Source: Xylocopa sonorina (taxonomy: Eukaryota; Arthropoda; Insecta; Hymenoptera; Apidae). From it: a stretch of 64,000 nucleotides of DNA. The position numbers and the translations under genes were made by a program. The DNA lies in the NCBI RefSeq assembly GCF_050948175.1, contig NW_027490247.1, forward strand, positions 372,001-436,000, given 5' to 3'. Below, piece by piece: positions 50,465 to 63,833 of the stretch. The notes under the pieces were generated by a model. That model was not told the DNA's origin, did no database searches, and saw only the letters and a program-made list of their open reading frames with translations. Position 1 is the first letter of the stretch. Each line of letters opens with the position of its first letter.

Positions 50465-50490
50465 TGTGAGAAGGACCTCTACCCCTCCCC
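50465..50490 (+). mobile_element. LTR-start-like fragment at the island/satellite junction
   Basis: TGTGAGAAGGACCTCTACC matches the beginning of the probable LTR at 45539 (TGTGAGAAGGTCCTCAACC) at 17 of 19 positions. CCCTCCCC follows, and then satellite begins at once (ATTAGAACTCTATTG). If the 45539 element is a 5' LTR, this would be the first bases of a 3' LTR cut off by satellite. I see no polypurine tract immediately upstream, which weakens this. Confidence 0.35.
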
Positions 50491-50914
50491 ATTAGAACTC
50501 TATTGCCCTAGCAAGGAAGTGTTGCATTTACATTCTTTTGAAGTGAATACGAGGTATACATAACATTGCACAATGAATACTATATCTTATCATGAAACAT
50601 AGGTATGAGATACGATATCCCGTTTTAAGAAGCATGAGAACTCTAATGCTACGATACGTAGACATCTGCAAACGCTATTTCCTAGCAAGGAGGATTCGCA
50701 TTTACATTCTTTTGAAGTGAATACGAGGTATACATGACACTTCCCAATGAATATTATATCTTATCATGAAACTGGGAAATGAGGTGCGACATCACGCTTT
50801 AAGAAGCATTGGAACTCTATTGTTTCGATACTTAGACATCTGGAAATGCTATTTCCTAGCAAGTAATTGTCGCATTTACATTCATTTGAAGTGCAGACGA
50901 GGGATACGTAACAC

Positions 50915-53285
50915 TTCGCAATGAATATTATATCTTATCATGAGTCATAGAAATGAGATGCGATATCGCGATTTGAAAAGCATTAGAACTGTATTGCTAC
51001 GATACATAGACATCTCCAAGCGCTATAACCTAGCAAGTAAGTGTCGCATTTACATGCATTTGAAGTGAATGCGAGGTATACATAACATTGCACAATGAAT
51101 ACTATATCATATCATGAAACATTGAAATGAGATGCGATATCCCGTCTTAAAAAGCATGAGAACTCTAATGCTACGATACGTAGCCATCTGCAAACGCTAT
51201 TTCCCAGCAAGGAAGTGTCGCATTTACATTCTTTTGAAGTGAATACGAGGTATACATATCACTGCACAATGCATATTATATCTTATCATGAAACATAGAA
51301 ATGAGATGCGATATCGCAATTTAAGAAGCATTAGAACTCTATAGCTACGATTGGTAGTCATCTGCAAACGCTATTTCCTAGCAAGGAAGTGTCGCCTTTA
51401 CATTCTTTTGGTGTGTAGACGAGAATACATGACACTTCGCAATGAATACTATATCTTATCTTGTAACACAGAAGTGAGATGCGATATCGGGTTCTAACTA
51501 GCATTAGAACTCTATTGCTACGATACGTAGACATTTACAAACGCTATTTCCTAGCATGGAAGTATCGGATTTACATTCTTTTGAAGCGAAGGCGAGGTAT
51601 ACACAACACTTCGCAATTAATATTATATCTTAACATGAAACATAGATATGAGATGCGATATCGCGATTTAAGATGCATTAGAACTCTATTGCTACGCTAC
51701 GTAGACATTTGCAAACGCTATTTCCTAGCATGGAAGTGTCGGATTTACATTCTTTTGAAGCGAATGCGAGGTATACATAACATTGCACAATGAATATTAT
51801 ATCTTATCATGAATCATAGAAATGAGATGCAATATCGCGATTTAAGATGCTTTAGAACTCTATTGCTACGATAAATAGCTATCTGCAAACGCTATTTCCT
51901 AGCAAGGAAGTGTCGCATTTACATTCCTTTGCCGTGTAGACGAGAATACATGACACTTCGCAATGAGTATTATATCTTATCATGAAACATAGAAATGGGA
52001 TGCGATATCGCATTCTGAGAAGCATTAGAACTCTATTGCTACGATACGTAGACATCTGCAAGCGCTATTTCCTAGCAAGGAAGTGTCGCATTTACATTCT
52101 TTTGAAGTGAATACGAGGTATACATAACACTCCACAGTGAATATTATATCTCATCATGAAACATAGAAATGGGATGCGATATCGCGTTTTAAGGAGCGTT
52201 AGAACGCTATTGCTTCGATACGTAGAGATCTGCATACGCTATTTCCTAGCAAGGAAGTGTCGCATTTACTTTCATTTGAAGTGTATGCGAGGTATAACTG
52301 ACACTTCGCAATGGATATTATATCTTATCATGAAACATAGAAGTGAAATGCGATAACGCGTTTTCAGAAGCTTTAGAACTCTATTATATCGATACGTACA
52401 CAACTGGAAAGGCTACTTCCTAGCAAAGAGATGTGGTCGTTACATTCTTTTGAAGTGTAGACGAGGAATACATAACGCTCCGCAATGAATATTATAACTT
52501 ATCATGAAACATAGAATTGGGATGCGATATCGCGTTTAAAGGAGCATTAGAACTCTATGGCGTCAATAGCTAGTCATCTGAAAACGCTATTTCCTAGCAA
52601 GGAAGTGTGGCATTTACATTCTTTTGATTTGTAGCCGATGCGTACTTAACGCTTCGCAATATATGTCATATCTTATCGCGAAACATAGACATGAGATGCG
52701 ATATAGCGTTTTAAGAAGCATTAGAACTACATTGCTTTGGGGCGTAGACATCTGGAAACGCTATATCCTAGCAAGGAAGTGCCGCATTTCCATTCTTTTG
52801 AATTGTAGATGAGGTATATATAGCACTTCGCAATGAATATTATATCTTGTCATGAAATATAGAAATGAGATGACTTATTGCGATTTAAGAAGCATTAGAA
52901 CTTTATTGCTTCGATACGGAGACATCTGCAAATGCTATTTCCCAGCAAGCAAGTGTCGCATTTACATTCATTTGAAGTGTACTCGAGGTATAAGTGACAC
53001 TTCCCAATGAATATTATATCTTATCATGAAACATAGAAGTGAGAGGCGATATCGCGTTTAATGTAGCATTAGAACTCTATTGCTTCGATACGAGTACATC
53101 TGGAAACGCTATTTCCTAGCAAGGAAGTGTCGCACTTACATTCTTTTGAAGCTAATACGAGGTATACATGAGAAATCGCAATGAATATTATATCTTATCA
53201 TGAAACATAGATGTGAGATGCGATATCGTGTTTTAAGAAGCATCAGAACTCCATTGCTACGATACGTAGACATCTGCAAACGCTA
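50915..53285 (+). repeat. 2.4-kb satellite block, copy A
   Basis: Opens with CATGAGTCATAGAAATGAG and carries several unusual monomers in fixed order, for example GATATCGGGTTCTAACTAGC, AATTAATATTATATCTTAAC, the GCCGTGTAGACGAGAATACA monomer and the GCTTTGGGGCGTAGAC monomer. Copies B and C repeat this order. Similarity to copy B ends at 53285 (CGCTA then C against T). Confidence 0.88.
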
Positions 53286-54883
53286 CTTCCAAGCAAGGAA
53301 GTGTCGCGTTTACATTCAGTTGAAGTGAATACGAGGTATAAGTGACACTTCGCAATGAATAATAGATCTTATCATGAAACATAGAAATGAGATTCGATAT
53401 CGTGTTTTAAGAAGCTTTAGAACTCTATTGCTACGATACGTAGACATCTGCATACGCTATTTCCTAGGATGGAAGTGTCGGATTTACATTCTTTTGAAGT
53501 GAATACGAGGTATACATGACACTTCGCAATGAATATTATATCTTATCACGAAACATATAAATGAGATGCGATATCGCGATTTTTAGCAGCATTAGAACTC
53601 TATAGCTACGATACGTAGACATCTGAATACGCTATTTCCCAGCAAGGAAGTGTCGCATTTACGTTCGTTTGGAGTGAATACGAGGTATACATGACACTTC
53701 GCAATGAATATTATATATTATCACGAAACATATAAATGAGATGCGATATCGCGATTTAAGTAGCATTAGAACTCTAATGCTACGATACGTAGACATCTGC
53801 AAACTCTATTTCCTAGCAAACAATAGTCGCATTTACATTCTTTTGAAGTGAATGCGAGGTATACATGACACTTCGCAATGATTATTATATCTTATCAAGA
53901 AGCATAGAAATGAGATGCGATATCACGTTTTGAGAAGCACTACAACTCTGTTGCTGCGATACGTAGGCATCTGCAAACGCTATTTCCTAGCAAGGAATAG
54001 TCGCATTTACATTCTTTTGAAGTGAATACGAGGTATACATGACACTTCGCAATGAATATTACATCTTATCGCGAAACATATAAATGAGATGCGATATCGC
54101 GATTTAAGTAGCATTAGAACTCTATTGCTACGATACGTAGACATCTGCAAATGCTATTTCCTAGCAAGCAATAGTCGCATTTACATTCTTTTGAAGTGAA
54201 TACGAGGTATACATGACACTTCGCAATGAATATTATATCTTATCACGAAACATATAAATGAGATGCGATATCGCGTTTTTAGAAGCATTAGGACCCTTTT
54301 GCTACGATACGTAGGCATCTGCAAACGCTATTTCCTAGCAAGGAGTAGTCGCATTTACATTCCTGTGAAGTGAATACGAGGTATACATGACACTTCGCAA
54401 TGAATATTATATCTTATCAAGAAACATAGAAATGAAATTGCGACATCTCGTTTTAAGAAGCATTAGAACCCTATTGCTACGATACGTAGACATCTGCAAA
54501 CGATATTCCGAAGGATGGAAACGTCGCATTTACATTCTTTTGAAGTGAATACGAGGTATGCATGACACTTCGCAATGAATATTATATCTTATCATGAAGC
54601 ATAGATGTGAGATGCGATATCGCGTTTTGAGAAGCATTAGGACCCTTTTGCTACGATACGTAGGCATCTGCAAACGCCATTTCCTAGCAAGGAGCAGTCG
54701 CATTTACATTCCTGTGAAGTGAATACGAGGTATACATGACACTTCGCAATGAATATTATATCTTATCATGAAACATAGAAGTGAGGTGCGATATCGCTTT
54801 TGAAGAAGCATTAGAACTCTATTGCCTCGACGCGTAGACATCCGCAGACGCTATTTCCTAGCAAGGAATAGTCGCATTTACAT

Positions 54884-56699
54884 TCTTTTGAAGTGAATAC
54901 GAGGTATACATGACACTTCGCAATGAATATTATTCTTTTGAAGTGAATACGAGTTATACATGACACTTCGCAATGAATATTATATATTATCACGAAACAT
55001 ATAAATGAGATGCGATATCGCGATTTAAGTAGCATTAGAACTCTAATGCTACAATACGTAGACATCTGCAAACTCTATTTCCTAGCAAGCAATAGTCGCA
55101 TTTACATTCTTTTGAAGTGAATGCGAGGTATACATGACACTTCGCAATGAATATTATATCTTATCAAGAAGCATAGAAATGAGATGCGATATCACGTTTT
55201 GAGAAGCACTACAACTCTATTGCTGCGATACGTAGGCATCTGCAAACGCTATTTCCTAGCAAGGAATAGTCGCATTTACATTCTTTTGAAGTGAATACGA
55301 GGTATACATGACACTTCGCAATGAATATTATATCTTATCACGAAACATATAAATGAGATGCGATATCGCGATTTGAGCAGCATTAGAACTCTATTGCTAC
55401 GATACGTAGACATCTGAATACGCTATTTCCCAGCAAGGAAGTGTCGCATTTACATTCGTTTGGAGTGAATACGAGGTATACATGACACTTCGCAATGAAT
55501 ATTATTCTTTTGAAGTGAATACGAGGTATACATGACACTTCGCAATGAATATTATATATTATCACGAAACATATAAATGAGATGCGATATCGCGATTTAA
55601 GTAGCATTAGAACTCTAATGCTACGATACGTAGACATCTGCAAACTCCATTTCCTAGCAAGCAATAGTCGCATTTACATTCTTTTGAAGTGAATTCGAGG
55701 TATACATGACACTTCGCAATGAATATTATTCTTTTGAAGTGAATACGAGGTATACATGACACTTCGCAATGAATATTATATATTATCACGAAACATATAA
55801 ATGAGATGCGATATCGCGATTTAAGTAGCATTAGAACTCTAATGCTACGATACGTAGACATCTGCAAACTCTATTTCCTAGCAAACAATAGTCGCATTTA
55901 CATTCTTTTGAAGTGAATGCGAGGTATACATGACACTTCGCAATGAATATTATATCTTATCAAGAAGCATAGAAATGAGATGCGATATCACGTTTTGAGA
56001 AGCACTACAACTCTATTGCTGCGATACGTAGGCATCTGCAAACGTTATTTCCTAGCAAGGAATAGTCGCATTTACATTCTTTTGAAGTGAATACGAGGTA
56101 TACATGACACTTCGCAATGAATATTACATCTTATCGCGAAACATATAAATGAGATGCGATATCGCGATTTAAGTAGCATTAGAACTCTATTGCTACGATA
56201 CGTAGACATCTGCAAATGCTATTTCCTAGCAAGCAATAGTCGCATTTACATTCTTTTGAAGTGAATACGAGGTATACATGACACTTCGCAATGAATATTA
56301 TATCTTATCACGAAACATATAAATGAGATGCGATATCGCATTTTGAGAAGCATTAGGACCCTTTTGCTACGATACGTAGGCTTCTGCAAACGCCATTTCC
56401 TAGCAAGTAGTAGTCGCATTTACATTCCTGTGAAGTGAATACGAGGTATACATGACACTTCGCAATGAATATTATATCTTATCATGAAACATAGAAGTGA
56501 GGTGCGATATCGCGTTTGAAGAAGCATTAGAACTCTATTGCCTCGACGCGTAGACATTCGCAGACGCTATTTCCTAGCAAGGAATAGTAGCATTTACATT
56601 CTTTTGAAGTGAATACGAGGTATACATGACACTTCGCAATGAATATTATTCTTTTGAAGTGAATACGAGGTATACATGACACTTCGCAATGAATATTAT
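54884..56699 (+). repeat. HOR stretch with 50-bp intramonomer duplications (junctions 54934, 55506, 55730, 56650)
   Basis: In normal monomers CAATGAATATTAT is followed by ATCTTATC. Here it is followed by TCTTTTGAAGTGAATACGAG, which repeats 50 bp and makes a 224-bp monomer. Junctions fall at 54934, 55506, 55730 and 56650. Spacings of 572, 224 and 920 bp equal 3, 1 and 5 monomers plus 50 bp each. At 55506 the upstream half is a different monomer variant (TTCGTTTGGAGTG), so the junction has been moved by exchange rather than arising anew each time. Confidence 0.88.
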
Positions 56700-57204
56700 A
56701 TATTATCACGAAACATATAAATGAGATGCGATATCGCGATTTAAGTAGCATTAGAACTCTAATGCTACGATACGTAGACATCTGCAAACTCTATTTCCTA
56801 GCAAGCAATAGTCGCATTTACATTCTTTTGAAGTGAATGCGAGGTATACATGACACTTCGCAATGAATATTATATCTTATCAAGAAGCATGGAAATGAGA
56901 TGCGATATCACGTTTTGAGAAGCACTACAACTCTATTGCTGCGATACGTAGGCATCTGCAAACGCTATTTCCAAGCAAGGAATAGTCGCATTTACATTCT
57001 TTTGAAGTGAATACGAGGTATACATGACACTTCGCAATGAATATTATATCTTATCACGAAACATATAAATGAGATGCGATATCGCGATTTGAGCAGCATT
57101 AGAACTCTATTGCTACGATACGTAGACATCTGAATACGCTATTTCCCAGCAAGGAAGTGTCGCATTTACATTCGTTTGGAGTGAATACGAGGTATACATG
57201 ACAC

Positions 57205-59607
57205 TTCGCAATGAATATTATATCTTATCATGAGTCATAGAAATGAGATGCGATATCGCGATTTGAAAAGCATTAGAACTGTATTGCTACGATACATAGA
57301 CATCTGCAAGCGCTATAACCTAGCAAGTAAGTGTCGCATTTACATGCATTTGAAGTGAATGCGAGGTATACATAACATTGCACAATGAATACTATATCAT
57401 ATCATGAAACATTGAAATGAGATGCGATATCCCGTCTTAAAAAGCATGAGAACTCTAATGCTACGATACGTAGCCATCTGCAAACGCTATTTCCCAGCTA
57501 GGAAGTGTCGCATTTACATTCTTTTGAAGTGAATACGAGGTATACATATCACTGCACAATGCATATTATATCTTATCATGAAACATAGAAATGAGATGCG
57601 ATATCGCAATTTAAGAAGCATTAGAACTCTATAGCTACTATTGGTAGTCATCTGCAAACGCTATTTCCTAGCAAGGAAGTGTCGCCTTTACATTCTTTTG
57701 GTGTGTAGACGAGAATACATGACACTTCGCAATGAATACTATATCTTATCTTGTAACACAGAAGTGAGATGCGATATCGGGTTCTAACTAGCATTAGAAC
57801 TCTATTGCTACGATACGTAGACATTTACAAACGCTATTTCCTAGCATGGAAGTATCGGATTTACATTCTTTTGAAGCGAAGGCGAGGTATACACAACACT
57901 TCGCAATTAATATTATATCTTAACATGAAACATAGATATGAGATGCGATATCGCGATTTAAAATGCATTAGAACTCTATTGCTACGCTACGTAGACATTT
58001 GCAAACGCTATTTCCTAGCATGGAAGTGTCGGATTTACATTCTTTTGAAGCGAATGCGAGGTATACATAACATTGCACAATGAATATTATATCTTATCAT
58101 GAATCATAGAAATGAGATGCAATATCGCGATTTAAGATGCTTTAGAACTCTATTGCTACGATAAATAGCTATCTGCAAACGCTATTTCCTAGCAAGGAAG
58201 TGTCGCATTTACATTCCTTTGCCGTGTAGACGAGAATACATGACACTTCGCAATGAGTATTATATCTTATCATGAAACATAGAAATGGGATGCGATATCG
58301 CATTCTGAGAAGCATTAGAACTCTATTGCTACGATACGTAGACATCTGCAAGCGCTATTTCCTAGCAAGGAAGTGTCGCATTTACATTCTTTTGAAGTGA
58401 ATACGAGGTATACATAACACTCCACAGTGAATATTATATCTCATCATGAAACATAGAAATGGGATGCGATATCGCGTTTTAAGGAGCGTTAGAACTCTAT
58501 TGCTTCGATACGTAGAGATTTGCATACGCTATTTCCTAGCAAGGAAGTGTCGCATTTACTTTCATTTGAAGTGTATGCGAGGTATAAGCGACACTTCGCA
58601 ATGGATATTATATCTTATCATGAAACATAGAAGTGAGATGCGATAACGCGTTTTCAGAAGCTTTAGAACTCTATTACATCGATACGTACACAACTGGGAA
58701 GGCTATTTCCTAGCAAAGAGGTGTGGTATTTACATTCCTTTGAAGTGTAGACGAGGAATACATAACGCTCCGCAATGAATATTATAACTTATCATGAAAC
58801 ATAGAATTCGGATGCGATATCGCGTTTAAAGGAGCATTAGAACTCTATGGCGTCAATAGCTAGACGTCTGAAAACGCTATTTCCTAGCAAGGAAGTGTGG
58901 CATTTACATTCTTTTGATGTGTAGCCGATGCGTACTTAACACTTCGCAATATATGTCATATCTTATCGCGAAACATAGACATGAGATGCGATATAGCGTT
59001 TTAAGAAGCATTAGAACTACATTGCTTTGGGGCGTAGACATCTGGAAACGCTATATCCTGGCAAGGAAGTGCCGCATTTCCATTCTTTTGAATTGTAGAT
59101 GAGGTATATATAGCACTTCGCAATGAATATTATATCTTGTCATGAAATATAGAAATGAGATGACATATTGCGATTTAAGAAGCATTAGAACTTTATTGCT
59201 TCGATACGGAGACATCTGCAAATGCTATTTCCCAGCAAGCAAGTGTCGCATTTACATTCATTTGAAGTGTACTCGAGGTATAAGTGACACTTCCCAATGA
59301 ATATTATATCTTATCATGAAACATAGAAGTGAGAGGCGATATCGCGTTTAATGTATCATTAGAACTCTATTGCTTCGATACGAGTACATCTGGAAACGCT
59401 ATTTCCTAGCAAGGAAGTGTCGCACTTACATTCTTTTGAAGCTAATACGAGGTATACATGAGAAATCGCAATGAATATTATATCTTATCATGAAACATAG
59501 ATGTGAGATGCGATATCGTGTTTTAAGAAGCATCAGAACTCCATTGCTACGATACGTAGACATCTGCAAACGCTATTTCCTAGCATGGAAGTGTTGCATT
59601 TACATTC
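57205..59607 (+). repeat. 2.4-kb satellite block, copy B
   Basis: Offset from copy A is 6290 bp throughout, and from copy C 4226 bp throughout. It differs from A by scattered substitutions and shares some of these with C (AAAATGCATTAG for AAGATGCATTAG; AAGCGACACTTC for AACTGACACTTC), so B and C are the more recent pair. Confidence 0.88.
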
Positions 59608-61430
59608 TTTTGAAGTGAATACGAGGTATACATGACACTTCGCAATGAATATTATATCTTATCACGAAACATAGAAATGAAATTGCGACATCTCGTTTTA
59701 AGAAGCATTAGAACCCTATTGCTACGATACGTAGACATCTGCAAACGATATTCCCAAGGATGGAAACGTCGCATTTACATTCTTTTGAAGTGAATACGAG
59801 GTATGCATGACACTTCGCAATGAATATTATATCTTATCATGAAGCATAGATGTGAGATGCGATATCGCGTTTTGAGAAGCATTAGGACCCATTTGCTACG
59901 ATACGTAGGCATCTGCAAACGCCATTTCCTAGCAAGGAGTAGTCGCATTTACATTCCTGTGAAGTGAATACGAGGTATACATGACACTTCGCAATGAATA
60001 TTATATCTTATCATGAAACATAGAAGTGAGGTGCGATATCGCGTTTGAAGAAGCATTAGAACTCTATTGCCTCGACGCGTAGACATCCGCAGACGCTATT
60101 TCCTAGCATGGAACTGTCGCATTTACATTCTTTTGAAATGAATACGAGGTATACATGACACTTCGCAATGAATATTACATCTTATCGCGAAACATATAAA
60201 TGAGATGCGATATCGCGATTTAAGTAGCATTAGAACTCTATTGCTACGATACGTAGACATCTGCAAATGCTATTTCCTAGCAAGCAATAGTCGCATTTAC
60301 ATTCTTTTGAAGTGAATACGAGGTATACATGACACTTCGCAATGAATATTATATCTTATCACGAAACATATAAATGAGATGCGATATCGCGTTTTGAGAA
60401 GCATTAGGACCCTTTTGCTACGATACGTAGGCATCTGCAAACGCTATTTCCTAGCAAGGAGTAGTCGCATTTACATTCCTGTGAAGTGATTACGAGGTAT
60501 ACATGACACTTCGCAATGAATATTATATCTTATCAAGAAACATAGAAATGAAATTGCGACATCTCGTTTTAAGAAGCATTAGAACCCTATTGCTACGATA
60601 CGTAGACATCTGCAAACGATATTCCCAAGGATGGAAACGTCGCATTTACATTCTTTTGAAGTGAATACGAGGTATGCATGACACTTCGCAATGAATATTA
60701 TATCTTATCATGAAGCATAGATGTGAGATGCGATATCGCGTTTTGAGAAGCATTAGGACCCTTTTGCTACGATACGTAGGCATCTGCAAACGCCATTTCC
60801 TAGCAAGGAGCAGTCGCATTTACATTCCTGTGAAGTGAATACGAGGTATACATGACACTTCGCAATGAATATTATATCTTATCATGAAACATAGAAGTGA
60901 GGTGCGATATCGCGTTTGAAGAAGCATTAGAACTCTATTGCCTCGACGCGTAGACATCCGCAGACGCTATTTCCTAGCAAGGAATAGTCGCATTTACATT
61001 CATTTGAAGTGAATACGAGGTATACATGACACTTCGCAATGAATATTATTCTTTTGAAGTGAATACGAGGTATACATGACACTTCGCAATGAATATTATA
61101 TATTATCACGAAACATATAAATGAGATGCGATATCGCGATTTAAGTAGCATTAGAACTCTAATGCTACGATACGTAGACATCTGCAAACTCTATTTCCTA
61201 GCAAGCAATAGTCGCATTTACATTCTTTTGAAGTGAATGCGAGGTATACATGACACTTCGCAATGAATATTATATCTTATCAAGAAGCATAGAAATGAGA
61301 TGCGATATCACGTTTTGAGAAGCACTACAACTCTATTGCTGCGATACGTAGGCATCTGCAAACGCTATTTCCTAGCAAGGAATAGTCGCATTTACATTCT
61401 TTTGAAGTGAATACGAGGTATACATGACAC
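59608..61430 (+). repeat. HOR stretch between blocks B and C
   Basis: Corresponds monomer by monomer to parts of 54200-57200. Examples are the GAAATTGCGACATCTCG monomer (about 59690, 60550; compare 54432), the GTATGCATGAC variant (about 59800, 60672; compare 54556) and the CCTCGACGCGTAGACATCCG variant (about 60070, 60940; compare 54827). It includes a five-monomer internal repetition. Confidence 0.75.
61000..61100 (+). repeat. 50-bp intramonomer duplication, fifth instance (junction 61050)
   Basis: Same GAATATTAT|TCTTTTGAAG junction as in 54884-56699, here preceded by the TTCATTTGAAGTG variant. It lies between blocks B and C, in the corresponding HOR context. Confidence 0.88.
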
Positions 61431-63833
61431 TTCGCAATGAATATTATATCTTATCATGAGTCATAGAAATGAGATGCGATATCGCGATTTGAAAAGCATT
61501 AGAACTGTATTGCTACGATACATAGACATCTGCAAGCGCTATAACCTAGCAAGTAAGTGTCGCATTTACATGCATTTGAAGTGAATGCGAGGTATACATA
61601 ACATTGCACAATGAATACTATATCATATCATGAAACATTGAAATGAGATGCGATATCCCGTCTTAAAAAGCATGAGAACTCTAATGCTACGATACGTAGC
61701 CATCTGCAAACGCTATTTCCCAGCAAGGAAGTGTCGCATTTACATACTTTTGAAGTGAATACGAGGTATACATATCACTGCACAATGCATATTATATCTT
61801 ATCATGAAACATAGAAATGAGATGCGATATCGCAATTTAAGAAGCATTAGAACTCTATAGCTACTATTGGTAGACATCTGCAAACGCTATTTCCTAGCAA
61901 GGAAGTGTCGCCTTTACATTCTTTTGGTGTGTAGACGAGAATACATGACACTTCGCAATGAATACTATATCTTATCTTGTAACACAGAAGTGAGATGCGA
62001 TATCGGGTTCTAACTAGCATTAGAACTCTATTGCTACGATACGTAGACATTTACAAACGCTATTTCCTAGCATGGAAGTATCGGATTTACATTCTTTTGA
62101 AGCGAAGGCGAGGTATACACAACACTTCGCAATTAATATTATATCTTAACATGAAACATAGATATGAGATGCGATATCGCGATTTAAAATGCATTAGAAC
62201 TCTATTGCTACGCTACGTAGACATTTGCAAACGCTATTTCCTAGCATGGAAGTGTCGGATTTACATTCTTTTGAAGCGAATGCGAGGTATACATAACATT
62301 GCACAATGAATATTATATCTTATCATGAATCATAGAAATGAGATGCAATATCGCGATTTAAGATGCTTTAGAACTCTATTGCTACGATAAATAGCTATCT
62401 GCAAACGCTATTTCCTAGCAAGGATGTGTAGCATTTACATTCCTTTGCCGTGTAGACGAGAATACATGACACTTCGCTATGAGTATTATATCTTATCATG
62501 AAACATAGAAATGGGATGCGATATCGCATTCTGAGAAGCATTAGAACTCTATTGCTACGATACGTAGACATCTGCAAGCGCTATTTCCTAGCAAGGAAGT
62601 GTCGCATTTACATTCTTTTGAAGTGAATACGAGGTATACATAACACTCCACAGTGAATATTATATCTCATCATGACACATAGAAATGGGATGCGATATCG
62701 CGTTTTAAGGAGCGTTAGAACTCTATTGCTTCGATACGTAGAGATCTGCATACGCTATTTCCTAGCAAGGAAGTGTCGCATTTACTTTCATTTGAAGTGT
62801 ATGCGAGGTATAAGCGACACTTCGCAATGGATATTATATCTTATCATGAAACATAGAAGTGAGATGCGATAACGCGTTTTCAGAAGCTTTAGAACTCTAT
62901 TACATCGATACGTACACAACTGGAAAGGCTATTTCCTAGCAAAGAGGTGTGGTATTTACATTCTTTTGAAGTGTAGACGAGGAATACATAACGCTCCGCA
63001 ATGAATATTATAACTTATCATGAAACATAGAATTCGGATGCGATATCGCGTTTAAAGGAGCATTAGAACTCTATGGCGTCAATAGCTAGACGTCTGAAAA
63101 CGCTATTTCCCAGCAAGGAAGTGTGGCATTTACATTCTTTTGATGTGTAGCCGATGCGTACTTAACACTTCGCAATATATGTCATATCTTATCGCGAAAC
63201 ATAGACATGAGATGCGATATAGCGTTTTAAGAAGCATTAGAACTACATTGCTTTGGGGCGTAGACATCTGGAAACGCTATATCCTTGCAAGGAAGTGCCG
63301 CATTTCCATTCTTTTGAATTGTAGATGAGGTATATATAGCACTTCGCAATGAATATTATATCTTGTCATGAAATATAGAAATGAGATGACATATTGCGAT
63401 TTAAGAAGCATTAGAACTTTATTGCTTCGATACGGAGACATCTGCAAATGCTATTTCCCAGCAAGCAAGTGTCGCATTTACATTCATTTGAAGTGTACTC
63501 GAGGTATAAGTGACACTTCCCAATGAATATTATATCTTATCATGAAACATAGAAGTGAGAGGCGATATCGCGTTTAATGTATCATTAGAACTCTATTGCT
63601 TCGATACGAGTACATCTGGAAACGCTATTTCCTAGCAAGGAAGTGTCGCACTTACATTCTTTTGAAGCTAATACGAGGTATACATGAGAAATCGCAATGA
63701 ATATTATATCTTATCATGAAACATAGATGTGAGATGCGATATCGTGTTTTAAGAAGCATCAGAACTCCATTGCTACGATACGTAGACATCTGCAAACGCT
63801 ATTTCCTAGCATGGAAGTGTTGCATTTACATTC
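61431..63833 (+). repeat. 2.4-kb satellite block, copy C
   Basis: Third copy, 4226 bp after B. The match to B extends to TTGCATTTACATTC at 63833, after which C continues with CTTTGAAGTGTAGACGAG while B continues with TTTTGAAGTGAATACGAG. Positions 63834-64000 are ordinary satellite. Confidence 0.88.

Larger units (their letters stand above)
50044..50490. other. GC-rich right part of island 2, no recognised gene
   Basis: About 450 bp, GC-rich, with two 20-base C tracts. Reverse-strand frames of 70-121 codons cross these tracts and encode poly-Gly runs. They overlap each other in different frames and look like by-products of base composition. The last 26 bases (50465-50490) resemble the start of the probable LTR at 45539. 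Satellite resumes at 50491. Confidence 0.5.

Noticed and set aside
50039..50492. Reverse-strand frames of 70-121 codons with poly-Gly
   Set aside because: They depend on the C tracts and overlap one another in different frames; composition explains them.
51479..63328. Repeated 104-, 66- and 62-codon frames in three copies
   Set aside because: Their repetition simply follows the duplicated 2.4-kb satellite blocks; they are satellite read-through.
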